From Desulfolithobacter dissulfuricans (GTDB lineage: Bacteria; Desulfobacterota; Desulfobulbia; Desulfobulbales; Desulfobulbaceae), in assembly GCF_025998535.1 (NCBI RefSeq), contig NZ_AP024233.1:1-64000 (forward strand): a DNA stretch of 64,000 bases. Reading direction: 5' to 3'. The first letter of the stretch is position 1. Each line of letters opens with the position of its first letter. Below, in pieces: positions 26,064 through 34,724 of the stretch. The translations under genes and the position numbers were made by a program. The notes below the pieces were generated by a model. That model was not told where the DNA came from, searched no databases, and worked only from the letters and a program-made list of their open reading frames with translations.

Positions 26064-26521
26064 ATGGGACAGCGAATTGTCTGCAGAAATAAAAAGGCGT
26101 TCCACGATTATCATATCGATGATCGACTGGAGGCCGGCATTGTCCTGACCGGACCGGAGGTGAAATCCCTGCGGGCCGGGCGGGCCAACCTGAAGGACGG
26201 CTATGCCAAGGTGAAGAACGGGGAGGTTTTTCTTTATAATGTCCATATTTCCCCTATTCCTTTGCCACCCATGTATCGCCCGATCCGCTGCGGGTTCGCA
26301 AGCTCCTGCTCCACAAGCGGGAAATCCGCCGACTTACGGGAAAATTAAAAGAAAAAGGCATTGCGCTTATCCCACTTAAGATTTACTTTATAGATAATGG
26401 CAAGGCCAAGGTGGAACTGGGCCTTGCCCGGGGAAAGAAACTCTATGATAAACGCGCCGCACTCAAGAAGAAGCAGAGCGACCGGGATCTGGAACGCGCT
26501 TTGCGGCGGTACAAGGAATAG
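26064..26521 (+). pseudogene. smpB: SsrA-binding protein SmpB, frameshifted as read
   Basis: The first frame from ATG 26064 encodes an SmpB N-terminus ([49 protein letters not shown]) and then derails. The rest of the protein is in the next frame: [51 protein letters not shown] and a basic tail ending RRYKE at 26521. Adding one C to the CCCC run at 26251-26254 joins them into a 152-aa protein of normal length. SmpB carries tmRNA to stalled ribosomes. Its location 31 bases before ssrA supports a working gene and a base-calling error. Confidence 0.88.
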
Positions 26522-26552
26522 GGATCAGCACAAGAACATAGAAAGATTGAAA

Positions 26553-26913
26553 GGGGGCGAAACGGATTCGACGGGGATACATAAGCTCAGGCTGCATGCC
26601 GAGGATTCCGCCAACCTCGTAAAACAGGTGGAACGTAAATATAGTCGCAGACGACTATGCATATGCTGTGGCAGCATAAATAAGCCACTGCTCCCCGGTT
26701 ACTCCTGCGGACCGGGTAAGAGCATCGACTAGCGGGATAGCTTCCGGGGTTCTCCGGTGGCTCCGGCGGCGAAACTCCACAGCGGATAGTGCTGACAGCC
26801 CCTTGTCCTGGAGGGGCCAAGGCACGATAAACAACCCCTTCACAGGACTAAGCATGTAGACGCCTGCAGGGGAGTATCTCCGGACGCGGGTTCGACTCCC
26901 GCCGCCTCCACCA
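26553..26913 (+). ncRNA. ssrA: Transfer-messenger RNA (tmRNA)
   Basis: The 361-nt gene starts GGGGGCG, which pairs with CGCCTCC (26903-26909). The 3' end has an encoded CCA (26911-26913) and a T-arm GCGGGTTCGACTCCCGC. The 5' part has the conserved AAACGGATTCGACGGGGAT. The tag reading frame at 26647-26679 reads ADDYAYAVAA then TAA, ending in the usual hydrophobic AVAA degron. It rescues stalled ribosomes together with SmpB. Confidence 0.96.
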
Positions 26914-26926
26914 TTTGAAAAAAGAC

Positions 26927-26975
26927 AACCCGTCTCTCCGGGGTCATTCTCCGGGGTGACGGGTTTTCTTTTTCC
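26927..26975 (+). terminator. Rho-independent terminator after ssrA
   Basis: AACCCGTC (26927-26934) pairs with GACGGGTT (26958-26965), followed by TTCTTTTT. An inner CTCCGG/CCGGGG arm may extend the hairpin. Confidence 0.85.
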
Positions 26976-27553
26976 CCTTGTTTCTGAAGAGTTTGCGCCC
27001 GTTTCACATCTTTCCAGACCCGTTCTCCTCCCGCCGAATTCTCCCTCTTTTCCCGCCTTTCATTCTCTGTTTGCCCCCAGATTCTCTGTTTTCTCCGGAC
27101 GAAGTCCGAAGCTCGTCCGGAAAGCTACCTCCTTAGAAAATAAATAGATTCCGCTCTGTCGCCCATTCGGGTGGTTGCGGTATGTCATCAGTCGGTGTCC
27201 CGGTGGCATTTTCGTTTCTAACTTCGCACTTCTTGGCCAGCAAGGGAAAGCTATCAACTCGGATTTCTCAGTCCCGGCAAAAGACAAATCCGCAGGACAG
27301 CGGATTTGGACGGCCGACAGGCCGCCAGCAGGGTGAACGCCAGGGATGGTGCGAATCAACAGCCGACCGCTGATGGTCGGCTGTTGGGGCTGCTCTGGTC
27401 CGATGGTCAGTTAGTGGCGAAACCGAATTGTCGGCGCTGCTCCGTCCAGTCCTCGGGAAAACCACTTGTTTTTTCCTTCTTGACTCTTTATTTTAGGATG
27501 TGCGACAAAGATAAAATAAAGGACAGTCTTATTTTAGGTTCGGGGCAGGCAGG
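26976..27553. other. Intergenic region between ssrA and fic with several hairpins
   Basis: No gene is visible in this stretch of about 580 bases. It holds perfect inverted repeats: CCGGACGA / TCGTCCGG near 27098-27123, CAAATCCGC / GCGGATTTG (27285-27293, 27300-27308), CGGCC / GGCCG shortly after, and AACAGCCGACC / GGTCGGCTGTT (27358-27368, 27375-27385). The last three lie within about 100 bp. The region lies inside the suspected inserted segment. Confidence 0.5.
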
Positions 27554-28720
27554 ATGAAGCGAGAACTCCAAGGAAAATACGTGACCATATCGACAGTGGG
27601 TGAGAAGGCCCAGGCCTTCGTGCCCGCGCCGCTGCCTCCGCGTCCGCCCATCGACTGGACACCGGAGCTGCGTAACAAGTTCGACCAGGCGCTACTGGCG
27701 CTGGGTCGGCTGGACAGTGTCTCAACCCTGCTACCGGACACCTCGCTGTTCCTGTACATGTACGTTCGTAAGGAGGCGGTTCTCTCCTCGATGATCGAGG
27801 GAACGCAGTCATCGCTCTCCGATCTCCTGCTTTTCGAATTGGACATGGAGCCCGGTGTGCCGATGGATGATGTCCGGGAAGTGAGCAACTATATGGCAGC
27901 CCTGGACCATGGCCTTGCACGACTGGCCGAGGGGTTCCCGCTGTCACTGCGTCTGATAAAAGAGATGCACTCCATATTGCTTGCCAAGGGGCGGGGCAGC
28001 AACCAGACACCGGGCGAATTCCGCAGGACCCAGAACTGGATCGGCGGCACCCGGCCCGGCAATGCGGCCTTTGTCCCTCCACCGGCCGAGCAGGTGATAG
28101 ATTGCATGGGCAAACTGGAATTATTTCTGCACGACCAGCCGGAACCGACCCCTGCGCTCCTTAAAGCTGCTCTGACCCATGTGCAGTTCGAGACCATCCA
28201 TCCGTTTCTGGATGGTAACGGCCGTCTTGGACGGCTCCTGATCACGCTGCTTCTGTGCGAGCGATCAGTACTCCGTGAGCCCATGCTCTACCTGAGCCTC
28301 TATTTCAAAACACACCGCCGGTATTACTACGAATTGCTCAACAATGTGCGTCTGATCGGTGACTGGGAAGCCTGGCTCGACTTTTTCGCGGAGGCGGTCA
28401 TTGTCACCGCCACCCAGGCGGTGGAAACAGCGCGGCAACTTGTCGATCTGGCAAATAAAGACCGTGATAAGATCAGCAGCCTCGGCCGGGCGGCGCCATC
28501 TGCCCTGCGGATTCATCGGGCCATGATGGAACGTCCCATCACCACTTCCGGGTGGCTGGTGAAAAAAACGGGCATAACTCCGGCGACGGTCAATAAGTGC
28601 CTGGCCCATCTTGAGCGTTTGGGCATTGTCCGGGAATTGACTTCCCGCAAGCGCAACCGGCTTTTCAGCTATACCGGATACGTGGAGATCATGAACCAGG
28701 GGACGGAACTGCCAGGGTAA
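27554..28720 (+). CDS. Fic family protein with intramolecular inhibitory motif
   Basis: The 388-aa product carries the Fic active-site motif HPFLDGNGRLGR at about residues 216-227, which usually AMPylates target proteins. An N-terminal SSMIEG near residue 79 fits the inhibitory (S/T)xxxE(G/N) helix of class II Fic proteins, which keeps the enzyme off until relieved. The C-terminus has a winged-helix-like part (TSGWLVKKTGITPATVNKCLAHLERLGIV) seen in the Fic/DUF4172-like group. It stands alone between ssrA and a repeat of the ssrA 3' end, so it may be cargo of an inserted segment. Confidence 0.92.
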   Translation: MKRELQGKYVTISTVGEKAQAFVPAPLPPRPPIDWTPELRNKFDQALLALGRLDSVSTLLPDTSLFLYMYVRKEAVLSSMIEGTQSSLSDLLLFELDMEPGVPMDDVREVSNYMAALDHGLARLAEGFPLSLRLIKEMHSILLAKGRGSNQTPGEFRRTQNWIGGTRPGNAAFVPPPAEQVIDCMGKLELFLHDQPEPTPALLKAALTHVQFETIHPFLDGNGRLGRLLITLLLCERSVLREPMLYLSLYFKTHRRYYYELLNNVRLIGDWEAWLDFFAEAVIVTATQAVETARQLVDLANKDRDKISSLGRAAPSALRIHRAMMERPITTSGWLVKKTGITPATVNKCLAHLERLGIVRELTSRKRNRLFSYTGYVEIMNQGTELPG

Positions 28721-28927
28721 AGGCGTTCGGACTTTTCATGTCAACACACCAAGAGGAGTGACCAGGGGAATCGAACCCGCATCCATTCTCTGTTTGGGAA
28801 AAACATGAAGAAAGGGATTTCTCCGGGAAGGCGCCGGAAGGAAGTTGTGTTGTGCCGATTTACAATGTGATGGCAACAAGTTACGTCATTTTGGCATATG
28901 AGAGTCATTTGTGAACAAGCCGCGTTC

Positions 28928-28939
28928 CCTCCACCATTT
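28928..28939 (+). repeat. Direct repeat of the ssrA 3' terminus (possible attachment site)
   Basis: The 12-bp CCTCCACCATTT is identical to 26905-26916 at the end of ssrA, 2.0 kb away. Both copies are followed within 20 bases by a hairpin with the same CCCGTC/GACGGG core. tmRNA genes are common integration targets, and this is the footprint expected from insertion. No integrase gene is present. Confidence 0.5.
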
Positions 28940-28948
28940 TAAGACGGA

Positions 28949-28991
28949 AACAGCCCGTCATCCTGAAACACCAGGGTGACGGGCTGTTTTT
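28949..28991 (+). terminator. Rho-independent terminator
   Basis: AACAGCCCGTCA (28949-28960) and TGACGGGCTGTT (28977-28988) form a perfect 12-bp stem with a T-run. It may be the original ssrA terminator separated from the gene by an insertion, or the terminator of fic. Confidence 0.85.
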
Positions 28992-29095
28992 GTTTCATGG
29001 CCTCGTGATGATGGGTCGTTGTCGGTGATTTCGGAGCGAGTGGTATTTTATTGCCCTGTTCCACCATGGGCGGCCACGGGGGGCGCCCCTACGGT

Positions 29096-30013
29096 TTATT
29101 TGTCTTTGTTGAGGATTTCTTCGCCGGTCTTCTGAAACCGGGCGTAAAGTCTTCTCATGAAAGGAATGAAATCGTGTTCGCTGCGCCAGAGGGGCGGGGG
29201 GCCCAGGCGACGGATGAGAGATGCCTCCAGCCGGGGTGGTTTCCGGCGCACGGGGATGGTGTCAAGGGGCAGGTTCCGGGACCAGAAGGTTTCCGGTTCG
29301 TTTAGGGCCAAAGGTGCAGGCTGGCGCCGACGCAGGTCCCTGCCTAGCATTTCCTGCTGGATAGTGGCCAATGGCGGCACCGGCCTGGAAGCGTCGACCT
29401 TCACCTCTTCCCCCTGGATGGCCCGGACCAGGGCGAAAAAATCTTCCGGCTCCAGACCCCGGAAGCGGAAAAGCAGCAGCGGCTCCCGGTCGAACTCTCG
29501 GGCCATGATAAAGGCGACCGCTGCAATGTGTTTACAGGGGTTGGACCAGTCGGGGCAGGAACAGTCGGCCTGCAGCTCACTGTAGGTAGCCGGAAAAAGG
29601 TTGATGTCGGCTTTCCGCAGGTCGTTTTCCAGGTGTTCCGGTAGCTCGCCGTTGAGCAGCCGGGCCAGGTACCTGGGCTGTTCGGCAATGGTGTCCAGCA
29701 CGGTCAGCCACTCTTTCTCTGTCCAGTGGCGGAAACTGATCCTGACCTGGTAGGGTTTGTTTCTGCTGCCCTGGACCACAGCCTCAATCCCTGCCACACT
29801 GGTACGGACATCGACCACCTGGCCCTGCCGGGCATAGCTTTTGCCCCGGCCCAGCCTGGCGCCGATGTTGTAGGAGGCCATGATTTCTTCCCAGCGCCGA
29901 CCCCACCATGATTCAGAGAACCAGCCCCGTTTTGACCGGGCCTTGATCCCTCCGGCAACCGTTTTGGGACGGGTAGCCGGATACCAGCCGGAATATCTCC
30001 TTTTTCTGGCCAT
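29096..30013 (-). CDS. SWIM zinc-finger protein
   Basis: The 305-aa product has the SWIM pattern CSCPDWSNPCKHIAAV near residue 151 (CxC...CxH). The N-terminus is basic (RYSGWYPATRPK) and precedes GWFSESWWGRRW, common in SWIM partners of bacterial SNF2 helicases. A good AGGGAGG precedes ATG 30013. It is encoded 76 bases downstream of the SNF2 gene on the same strand, so they are probably co-transcribed and work on DNA together. The process is not known. Confidence 0.9.
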   Translation of the reverse strand: MARKRRYSGWYPATRPKTVAGGIKARSKRGWFSESWWGRRWEEIMASYNIGARLGRGKSYARQGQVVDVRTSVAGIEAVVQGSRNKPYQVRISFRHWTEKEWLTVLDTIAEQPRYLARLLNGELPEHLENDLRKADINLFPATYSELQADCSCPDWSNPCKHIAAVAFIMAREFDREPLLLFRFRGLEPEDFFALVRAIQGEEVKVDASRPVPPLATIQQEMLGRDLRRRQPAPLALNEPETFWSRNLPLDTIPVRRKPPRLEASLIRRLGPPPLWRSEHDFIPFMRRLYARFQKTGEEILNKDK

Positions 30014-30089
30014 GCCTGTGTCCTCCCTTATTCCTGGCCCCGGATCACCGGTGTGTCATGGGGTGCATGATGCAGGACAGTATCGATTG

Positions 30090-33000
30090 TCATGGTTCCA
30101 CGGCCTCGCTGTCCAGGCGGAACAACTCCTGCAGTTCCCTGGTAGAGAGTTCGGTAAGCCATGCCTCGCCGCTGCCGACAACTTTTTCCGCCAGGTCCTT
30201 TTTTCTTTTCAGCAGGTTATCTATCCGCTCTTCCACGGTTCCCTGGCAGAGAAACTTGTGTACCTGGACGTTTTTCTTCTGCCCGATGCGAAAGGCCCGG
30301 TCGGTGGCCTGTTCCTCCACGGCCGGGTTCCACCAGCGGTCAAAATGAAAGACGTGGCTGGCCCGGGTGAGGTTGAGCCCCGTGCCACCGGCCTTGAGCG
30401 ACAGTACCATGATCGCCGACCCTGCACCTTCCTGGAATTCCCGGACCATCACGTCACGCTTTTTGCGCGAGACGCCGCCATGGAGAAAATAGACCGGCAC
30501 TCCGAGCCTGGTGCGCAGGTACGGGGTCAACAGCTCGCCCATCTCGCGGAACTGGGTAAATACCAGGGCGCTGTCACCCGCGTCGCGCAGGATGTGCATC
30601 ATCTCCAGCAGCCGGTCCAGCTTGCCGCTGCGTCCTTCAAGAGGACGCTTCTGGCCCAGAAAATGGGCCGGGTGGTTGCATATCTGCTTGAGTTTCGTCA
30701 GGGTGGCCAGGATGATACCCCGGCGCTGCATACCAATGGCCTCGGCCAGTTGCTGATTTGCGTCATCCACTGCGGCCTGGTACAGGCTGGCCTGTTCCGG
30801 GGTCAGGGTGACATGGATATCGGTCTCCTGCTTCTCCGGCAGGTCGCGGATGATCTGTTTGTCGGTCTTGAGTCTCCGCAGCAGAAAGGGCCTGGTGATG
30901 CGTTGCAGCCTTTTTGCTGCTTCATCGTCCTGCCGCATCTGGACCGGGCCCAGGTATTTTTTTCGGAACGAGGATTTGGTCCCGAGAAAACCGGGATTGC
31001 AGAAGTCCATGATCGACCAGAGATCCATGATGGAATTTTCCACCGGGGTACCGGTAAGGGCGATCCGGAAACGGGCCGGGATGCTGCGGATGGCTCGGGA
31101 CTGCCTGGTATCGGGGTTTTTGATATTGTGGGCTTCGTCGACGATTATCCCTGCCCAGCTGACCTGGCGCAGGGTGTCGATATCGCGAAGCGCCAGACCG
31201 AAACTGGTGAGTACCAGGTGGTGTCGGGCAGCGCTTTCCTGGAAGGCTTGCTCCCGTGATCTCCCGGGGCCATGATGGAGCAGGACAGCCAGGTCCGGCG
31301 CGAACCGGGTCGCCTCCCGCTGCCAGTTGCCCAGGACCGAGGTGGGGCAGATCAGCAGGACCGGCTCGGTCCGGCCCTGTTCACGGTTTTTGAGGATGAG
31401 TGCCAGGGCCTGGATAGTCTTGCCAAGTCCCATATCATCGGCCAGGCAGCCGCCAAGACCGAAACGGCTGAGAAAATGGAGCCAGGAAAGGCCCCTTTGC
31501 TGGTAGGAGCGAAGCTTGCCGGAGAGAGCTTTCGGCGGCGAAAGAACGGGCAGTTTTTCTCCTGACTTGAGCCCTTTCACAACCTCGGCCAGCCATCCGC
31601 CGGCATCCAGCCCGGTAAAGCGCATGCCGTGGATGGTTCGCTCATCGCCAAGGCCAAGGGCAATGGCCGTACCCACGGTCATCTGCAGCTGGTCCCGTTT
31701 CTTCCAGAACTTGAGGGCCCGGTCTATATCGGCTGGCTCGACTTCGACCCATTGGCCGCGGACCTGCACCAGGGGGGATTTGGCTGCCGCCAGCCGACGA
31801 AGTTCCTCGTAACTGATCGGGGTGTCGCCAAGAGCCATTTGCCAGTCAAAGGAGAGGATGTCACCCAGGCCGGCCGGGGCTTCATTCTCCGCAGTGGCGA
31901 TGGAGGCCCTGGCGGAGATTTTCTGGTGGTGTCCTGTCCACCAGCCTGGCAGCAGAACGCCGAAACCTTCCTCCTCCAGCAACCAGGCACCCTCCCTAAG
32001 GAAGAGGTATGTCTCGTCGGTGGTAAGGAACCATTTGTCTGGCTTGGAAAGCTCAAGGACCGGAGCCAGGGGTTCAAAGAGCTGTGACGCCCGGTCCAGG
32101 GCGGTCAGGAGCAGTACATCGGCCCGCTCCAGCTGGCGGCCGGGAAAAAGTTCCCGGTTGCCTTCCCAGACCGCATCCGCCGGAACGACAAGGCTTGGGT
32201 CGTCGGTTGCCTGGAGGAGAAAACGCAGCGTCCAGGACTTTTCTTTTTTTTTGCCGACGGGCTCTTCAAGGCGCAAGCAGAGTCGCAGACCATCCCAGGC
32301 CTGTGGCTGGAGGCGGTTGTGCCAGGCAGGCAGCTGATCGGCCAAGGCGTCGAGGTCCGGAACGCCGGATGCCATCGACATATCCAGACGCAGCCCCATG
32401 CGTGCCAGCGCGGCCTGGACGCGGTCCAGGCTCGCGGGGCCAAAGCCGGACAGGCGTAGCAGCTCGTGGGCGGAACAACCGGTCAGTTCAGCAGTCGTGT
32501 GGATTCCTGCCCGGTCAAGAGCTTTCCGGGCCAGGGGGGGCAATCCCAGATCATCCAGGGGGGTGTCCATGTTCTGGCGGTTCCCGGGCATGCGGTCGCA
32601 GAGATCTGCCAGCCAGCGGTCGTGGACACTCTGTCCGGGATCAACGGCTGCGGGCTCGGCAGCAGCGGCGCTTCTCCGGCAGAGAGCGTCCACCAGGATA
32701 CAGGTGACATCGTAGAGCAACTCCCCGGCCACGTCACGTAACTTTTCCGGGTCCCGGAAGAGCTCCCGTCCGTGGATGGCCAGGCAGGCCGGGGGCATGA
32801 TCGAGGAAAGGGTGGCAAAAGCGGCCGATTCTTCGGGACGGAACCAGGGACGCCAGCAGCCGCGGATATCTTCTTCCTTCCGGGTGATATCAGGAACCAC
32901 ATCCTGGCGAACCAGGAAGGCGGCCGACCACTCCAGAACAAAGGCCCAGTATTCGAGATCGGGCCCGGGAAAGATGTCAGGATGCCTGGCAGGGTCAACC

Positions 33001-33305
33001 CGCCGGATATGGTGGAGAAAATCCACTGCTGTGTCCGGGGGGAGGGCCGTGGTCGCAATGGTACAGGCCTGGAGGCTGGTCCTGCCGGACGTCGGGGACC
33101 GGTCCAGGAGTGTGGATGAAGGGACCGGGACCCCTTTGCACCCGGGCAGGGTCAGGGCCAGGGGTTCAGGGTCACCGGGTGAAATATCGAAGTCAGCCAG
33201 CACGGAATCCGGAGTGTCGAGAATACCCGTGGAGGACTCGGCCCAGACGCAGAAGGAGGCATCGCTCCAGACGCCGTGCAGGATAACAGGGGTTGGGTAG
33301 GACAT
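30090..33305 (-). CDS. SNF2 family DEAD/DEAH ATP-dependent helicase
   Basis: The 1071-aa product has a long N-terminal region (about residues 1-560) of the type found in bacterial SNF2 proteins with a SWIM partner. It includes a segment around residue 270 (LSGFGPASLDRVQAALARMG) that looks like a helix-hairpin-helix. The Swi2/Snf2 core follows: ADDMGLGKTIQALAL near residue 622, DEAHNIKN near 723, ALTGTPVENS, and the C-terminal helicase part with VFTQFREM, LSLKAGGTGLNLT and RAFRIGQKKNVQVHKF. It is expected to be a DNA translocase that displaces bound proteins. Confidence 0.93.
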   Translation of the reverse strand: MSYPTPVILHGVWSDASFCVWAESSTGILDTPDSVLADFDISPGDPEPLALTLPGCKGVPVPSSTLLDRSPTSGRTSLQACTIATTALPPDTAVDFLHHIRRVDPARHPDIFPGPDLEYWAFVLEWSAAFLVRQDVVPDITRKEEDIRGCWRPWFRPEESAAFATLSSIMPPACLAIHGRELFRDPEKLRDVAGELLYDVTCILVDALCRRSAAAAEPAAVDPGQSVHDRWLADLCDRMPGNRQNMDTPLDDLGLPPLARKALDRAGIHTTAELTGCSAHELLRLSGFGPASLDRVQAALARMGLRLDMSMASGVPDLDALADQLPAWHNRLQPQAWDGLRLCLRLEEPVGKKKEKSWTLRFLLQATDDPSLVVPADAVWEGNRELFPGRQLERADVLLLTALDRASQLFEPLAPVLELSKPDKWFLTTDETYLFLREGAWLLEEEGFGVLLPGWWTGHHQKISARASIATAENEAPAGLGDILSFDWQMALGDTPISYEELRRLAAAKSPLVQVRGQWVEVEPADIDRALKFWKKRDQLQMTVGTAIALGLGDERTIHGMRFTGLDAGGWLAEVVKGLKSGEKLPVLSPPKALSGKLRSYQQRGLSWLHFLSRFGLGGCLADDMGLGKTIQALALILKNREQGRTEPVLLICPTSVLGNWQREATRFAPDLAVLLHHGPGRSREQAFQESAARHHLVLTSFGLALRDIDTLRQVSWAGIIVDEAHNIKNPDTRQSRAIRSIPARFRIALTGTPVENSIMDLWSIMDFCNPGFLGTKSSFRKKYLGPVQMRQDDEAAKRLQRITRPFLLRRLKTDKQIIRDLPEKQETDIHVTLTPEQASLYQAAVDDANQQLAEAIGMQRRGIILATLTKLKQICNHPAHFLGQKRPLEGRSGKLDRLLEMMHILRDAGDSALVFTQFREMGELLTPYLRTRLGVPVYFLHGGVSRKKRDVMVREFQEGAGSAIMVLSLKAGGTGLNLTRASHVFHFDRWWNPAVEEQATDRAFRIGQKKNVQVHKFLCQGTVEERIDNLLKRKKDLAEKVVGSGEAWLTELSTRELQELFRLDSEAVEP

Positions 33306-33335
33306 GAAACCAGCTCGGGAGCTTTCTGTCGCCTG

Positions 33336-33998
33336 CTAAGACATCAGCCGCAACATGGCCTGGACGACCTTGTCTGCGCCCTCGCCGATCTGGTCGACCC
33401 TGGAGGGGAGCATGTAGCAGGGCGTGGTAACGACCCTGTTTTTCTCGTCCACGGCAATCTCGCCCTGCCAGGTGGCGGTGTGTCGGCCGCCCATGGCCGC
33501 GATGTTGCCGGCTGTTCCCTCGTCCTGGCCAATGGTGACGGTGACATCACCAAGCACCCGGACCACGATGACCGGGGCAATGCACAGGGCGCCGATGGGT
33601 TTTTGCCGCTTGTGCATTTCCCTGATCGCCCGGGCCACATCCCCGTTGACAGTGCAGTCGGGGCCGTCGAAGGCATAGGTGCAGAGATTTTTGGCGGCGC
33701 CGAACCCGCCGGGCAGGACCAGGCCGTCGAGCTGATCGGGATCGAGATTTTTGAGGTCCTGGATATCGCCCCTGGCGATGCGGGCCGCTTCGATGAGCAC
33801 GTTTCGGTGCTCGTCCATCTCCTTTCCGGTTATATGGTTGAGCACGTGATACTGGTCGATATCCGGGGCAAAGCACTGGTAATCGGCCCCGTTTTTATGG
33901 ATGGCCCACAGGGTGAGGGTTGCCTCATGAATTTCGGCTCCGTCCTGATGGCCGCAGCCGGACAGGATGACACCAAATGTTTTTTTGCTCTTGCTCAT
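33336..33998 (-). CDS. elbB: ElbB-type glyoxalase, DJ-1/PfpI superfamily
   Basis: The 220-aa product is standard length. The nucleophile elbow GALCIAPVI carries the conserved Cys, and GVILSGCGHQDGAEIHEA and GLVLPGGFGAAKNL are family signatures. ElbB from E. coli has low glyoxalase III activity and affects isoprenoid yield in engineered strains; its normal role is unclear. A strong AGGAGG precedes ATG 33998. It is followed on the same strand by the SNF2 gene after 30 bases. Confidence 0.93.
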   Translation of the reverse strand: MSKSKKTFGVILSGCGHQDGAEIHEATLTLWAIHKNGADYQCFAPDIDQYHVLNHITGKEMDEHRNVLIEAARIARGDIQDLKNLDPDQLDGLVLPGGFGAAKNLCTYAFDGPDCTVNGDVARAIREMHKRQKPIGALCIAPVIVVRVLGDVTVTIGQDEGTAGNIAAMGGRHTATWQGEIAVDEKNRVVTTPCYMLPSRVDQIGEGADKVVQAMLRLMS

Positions 33999-34016
33999 GA
34001 CAGCCTCCTGTACGGG

Positions 34017-34535
34017 TTATGGGGAGAGGGTGTAGATGGCCGGCAGATTGCGGTAGAGCTGGGCATAGTCCAGACCGTAACCGATGAGAAAGCCGCGGTC
34101 GATGTGGAAGGCGGCGTAATCGACCTGAACCCTGGTCTGGCGGCGCTCCTTCTTGTCGATCAGGGCGCAGACCTTGACAGAGCGGACCGCATGGTCCTGG
34201 AAATACCGTTCCAGCCAGGCCATGGTGGTACCGGTATCGATGATGTCTTCCACCAGGAGTATGTCCTTGCCCACAAGCTCCAGCTCCGGTTCCTTGGTCA
34301 ACCGGATGGTGCCGGAGGTGGAGGTTTCATTGCCGTAGCTGGCGACCCGGATGAAGTCCACTTCCAGGTCCAGTTCGATATGTTTTGCCAGGTCGGCAAG
34401 AAACATGAAGGCCCCGTTGAGCACGCCCATGAGGACGAGTTTTTTGCCGGCGTATTCCCTGGTGAGTTGCTGGCCAAGCTCGGCAACCCGTTGCTGGATC
34501 TGTTCGCTTGAGAGAAGGAGTTTGCGTGTTTCCAT
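34017..34535 (-). CDS. hpt: Hypoxanthine phosphoribosyltransferase
   Basis: The 172-aa product carries the PRPP-binding motif LLVEDIIDTGTTM and the N-terminal VLNGAFMFLADL loop. It also has SYGNETSTSG (flexible catalytic loop) and FLIGYGLDYAQLYRNLP, all typical of bacterial HPRT. It salvages hypoxanthine and guanine to IMP and GMP. It leads a probable minus-strand unit with elbB, which starts 18 bases downstream. Confidence 0.95.
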   Translation of the reverse strand: METRKLLLSSEQIQQRVAELGQQLTREYAGKKLVLMGVLNGAFMFLADLAKHIELDLEVDFIRVASYGNETSTSGTIRLTKEPELELVGKDILLVEDIIDTGTTMAWLERYFQDHAVRSVKVCALIDKKERRQTRVQVDYAAFHIDRGFLIGYGLDYAQLYRNLPAIYTLSP

Positions 34536-34724
34536 GGTCAGTTGTGTTTCCCTGGGTTGTATTGTTCGTTCCTGACGGTTGGTGGTCTCTCGCAGGTCCC
34601 GGGAGGGAGAAAAGCGAGTCCCTCCGGGAGGCTGCCAACCATCTACAACAATTTTTCAGGAAAACCAATGAGAATCCAGTCCCTGTTCCTTCAGGCATGG
34701 GCGCTGCAGGGAATACAACGCGGC

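Larger units (their letters stand above)
28721..29095. other. Intergenic region with ssrA 3'-end duplicate and a terminator
   Basis: No gene is visible. The minus strand of 28760-28785 contains GCGGGTTCGATTCCCC, a T-arm-like sequence without the rest of a tRNA. CCTCCACCATTT at 28928-28939 exactly repeats the ssrA 3' terminus (26905-26916). A terminator follows. Confidence 0.5.

Noticed and set aside
27000-29000. Prophage or integrase in the segment after ssrA
   Set aside because: No integrase, capsid or replication gene is present. Only the Fic gene and repeats support an insertion.
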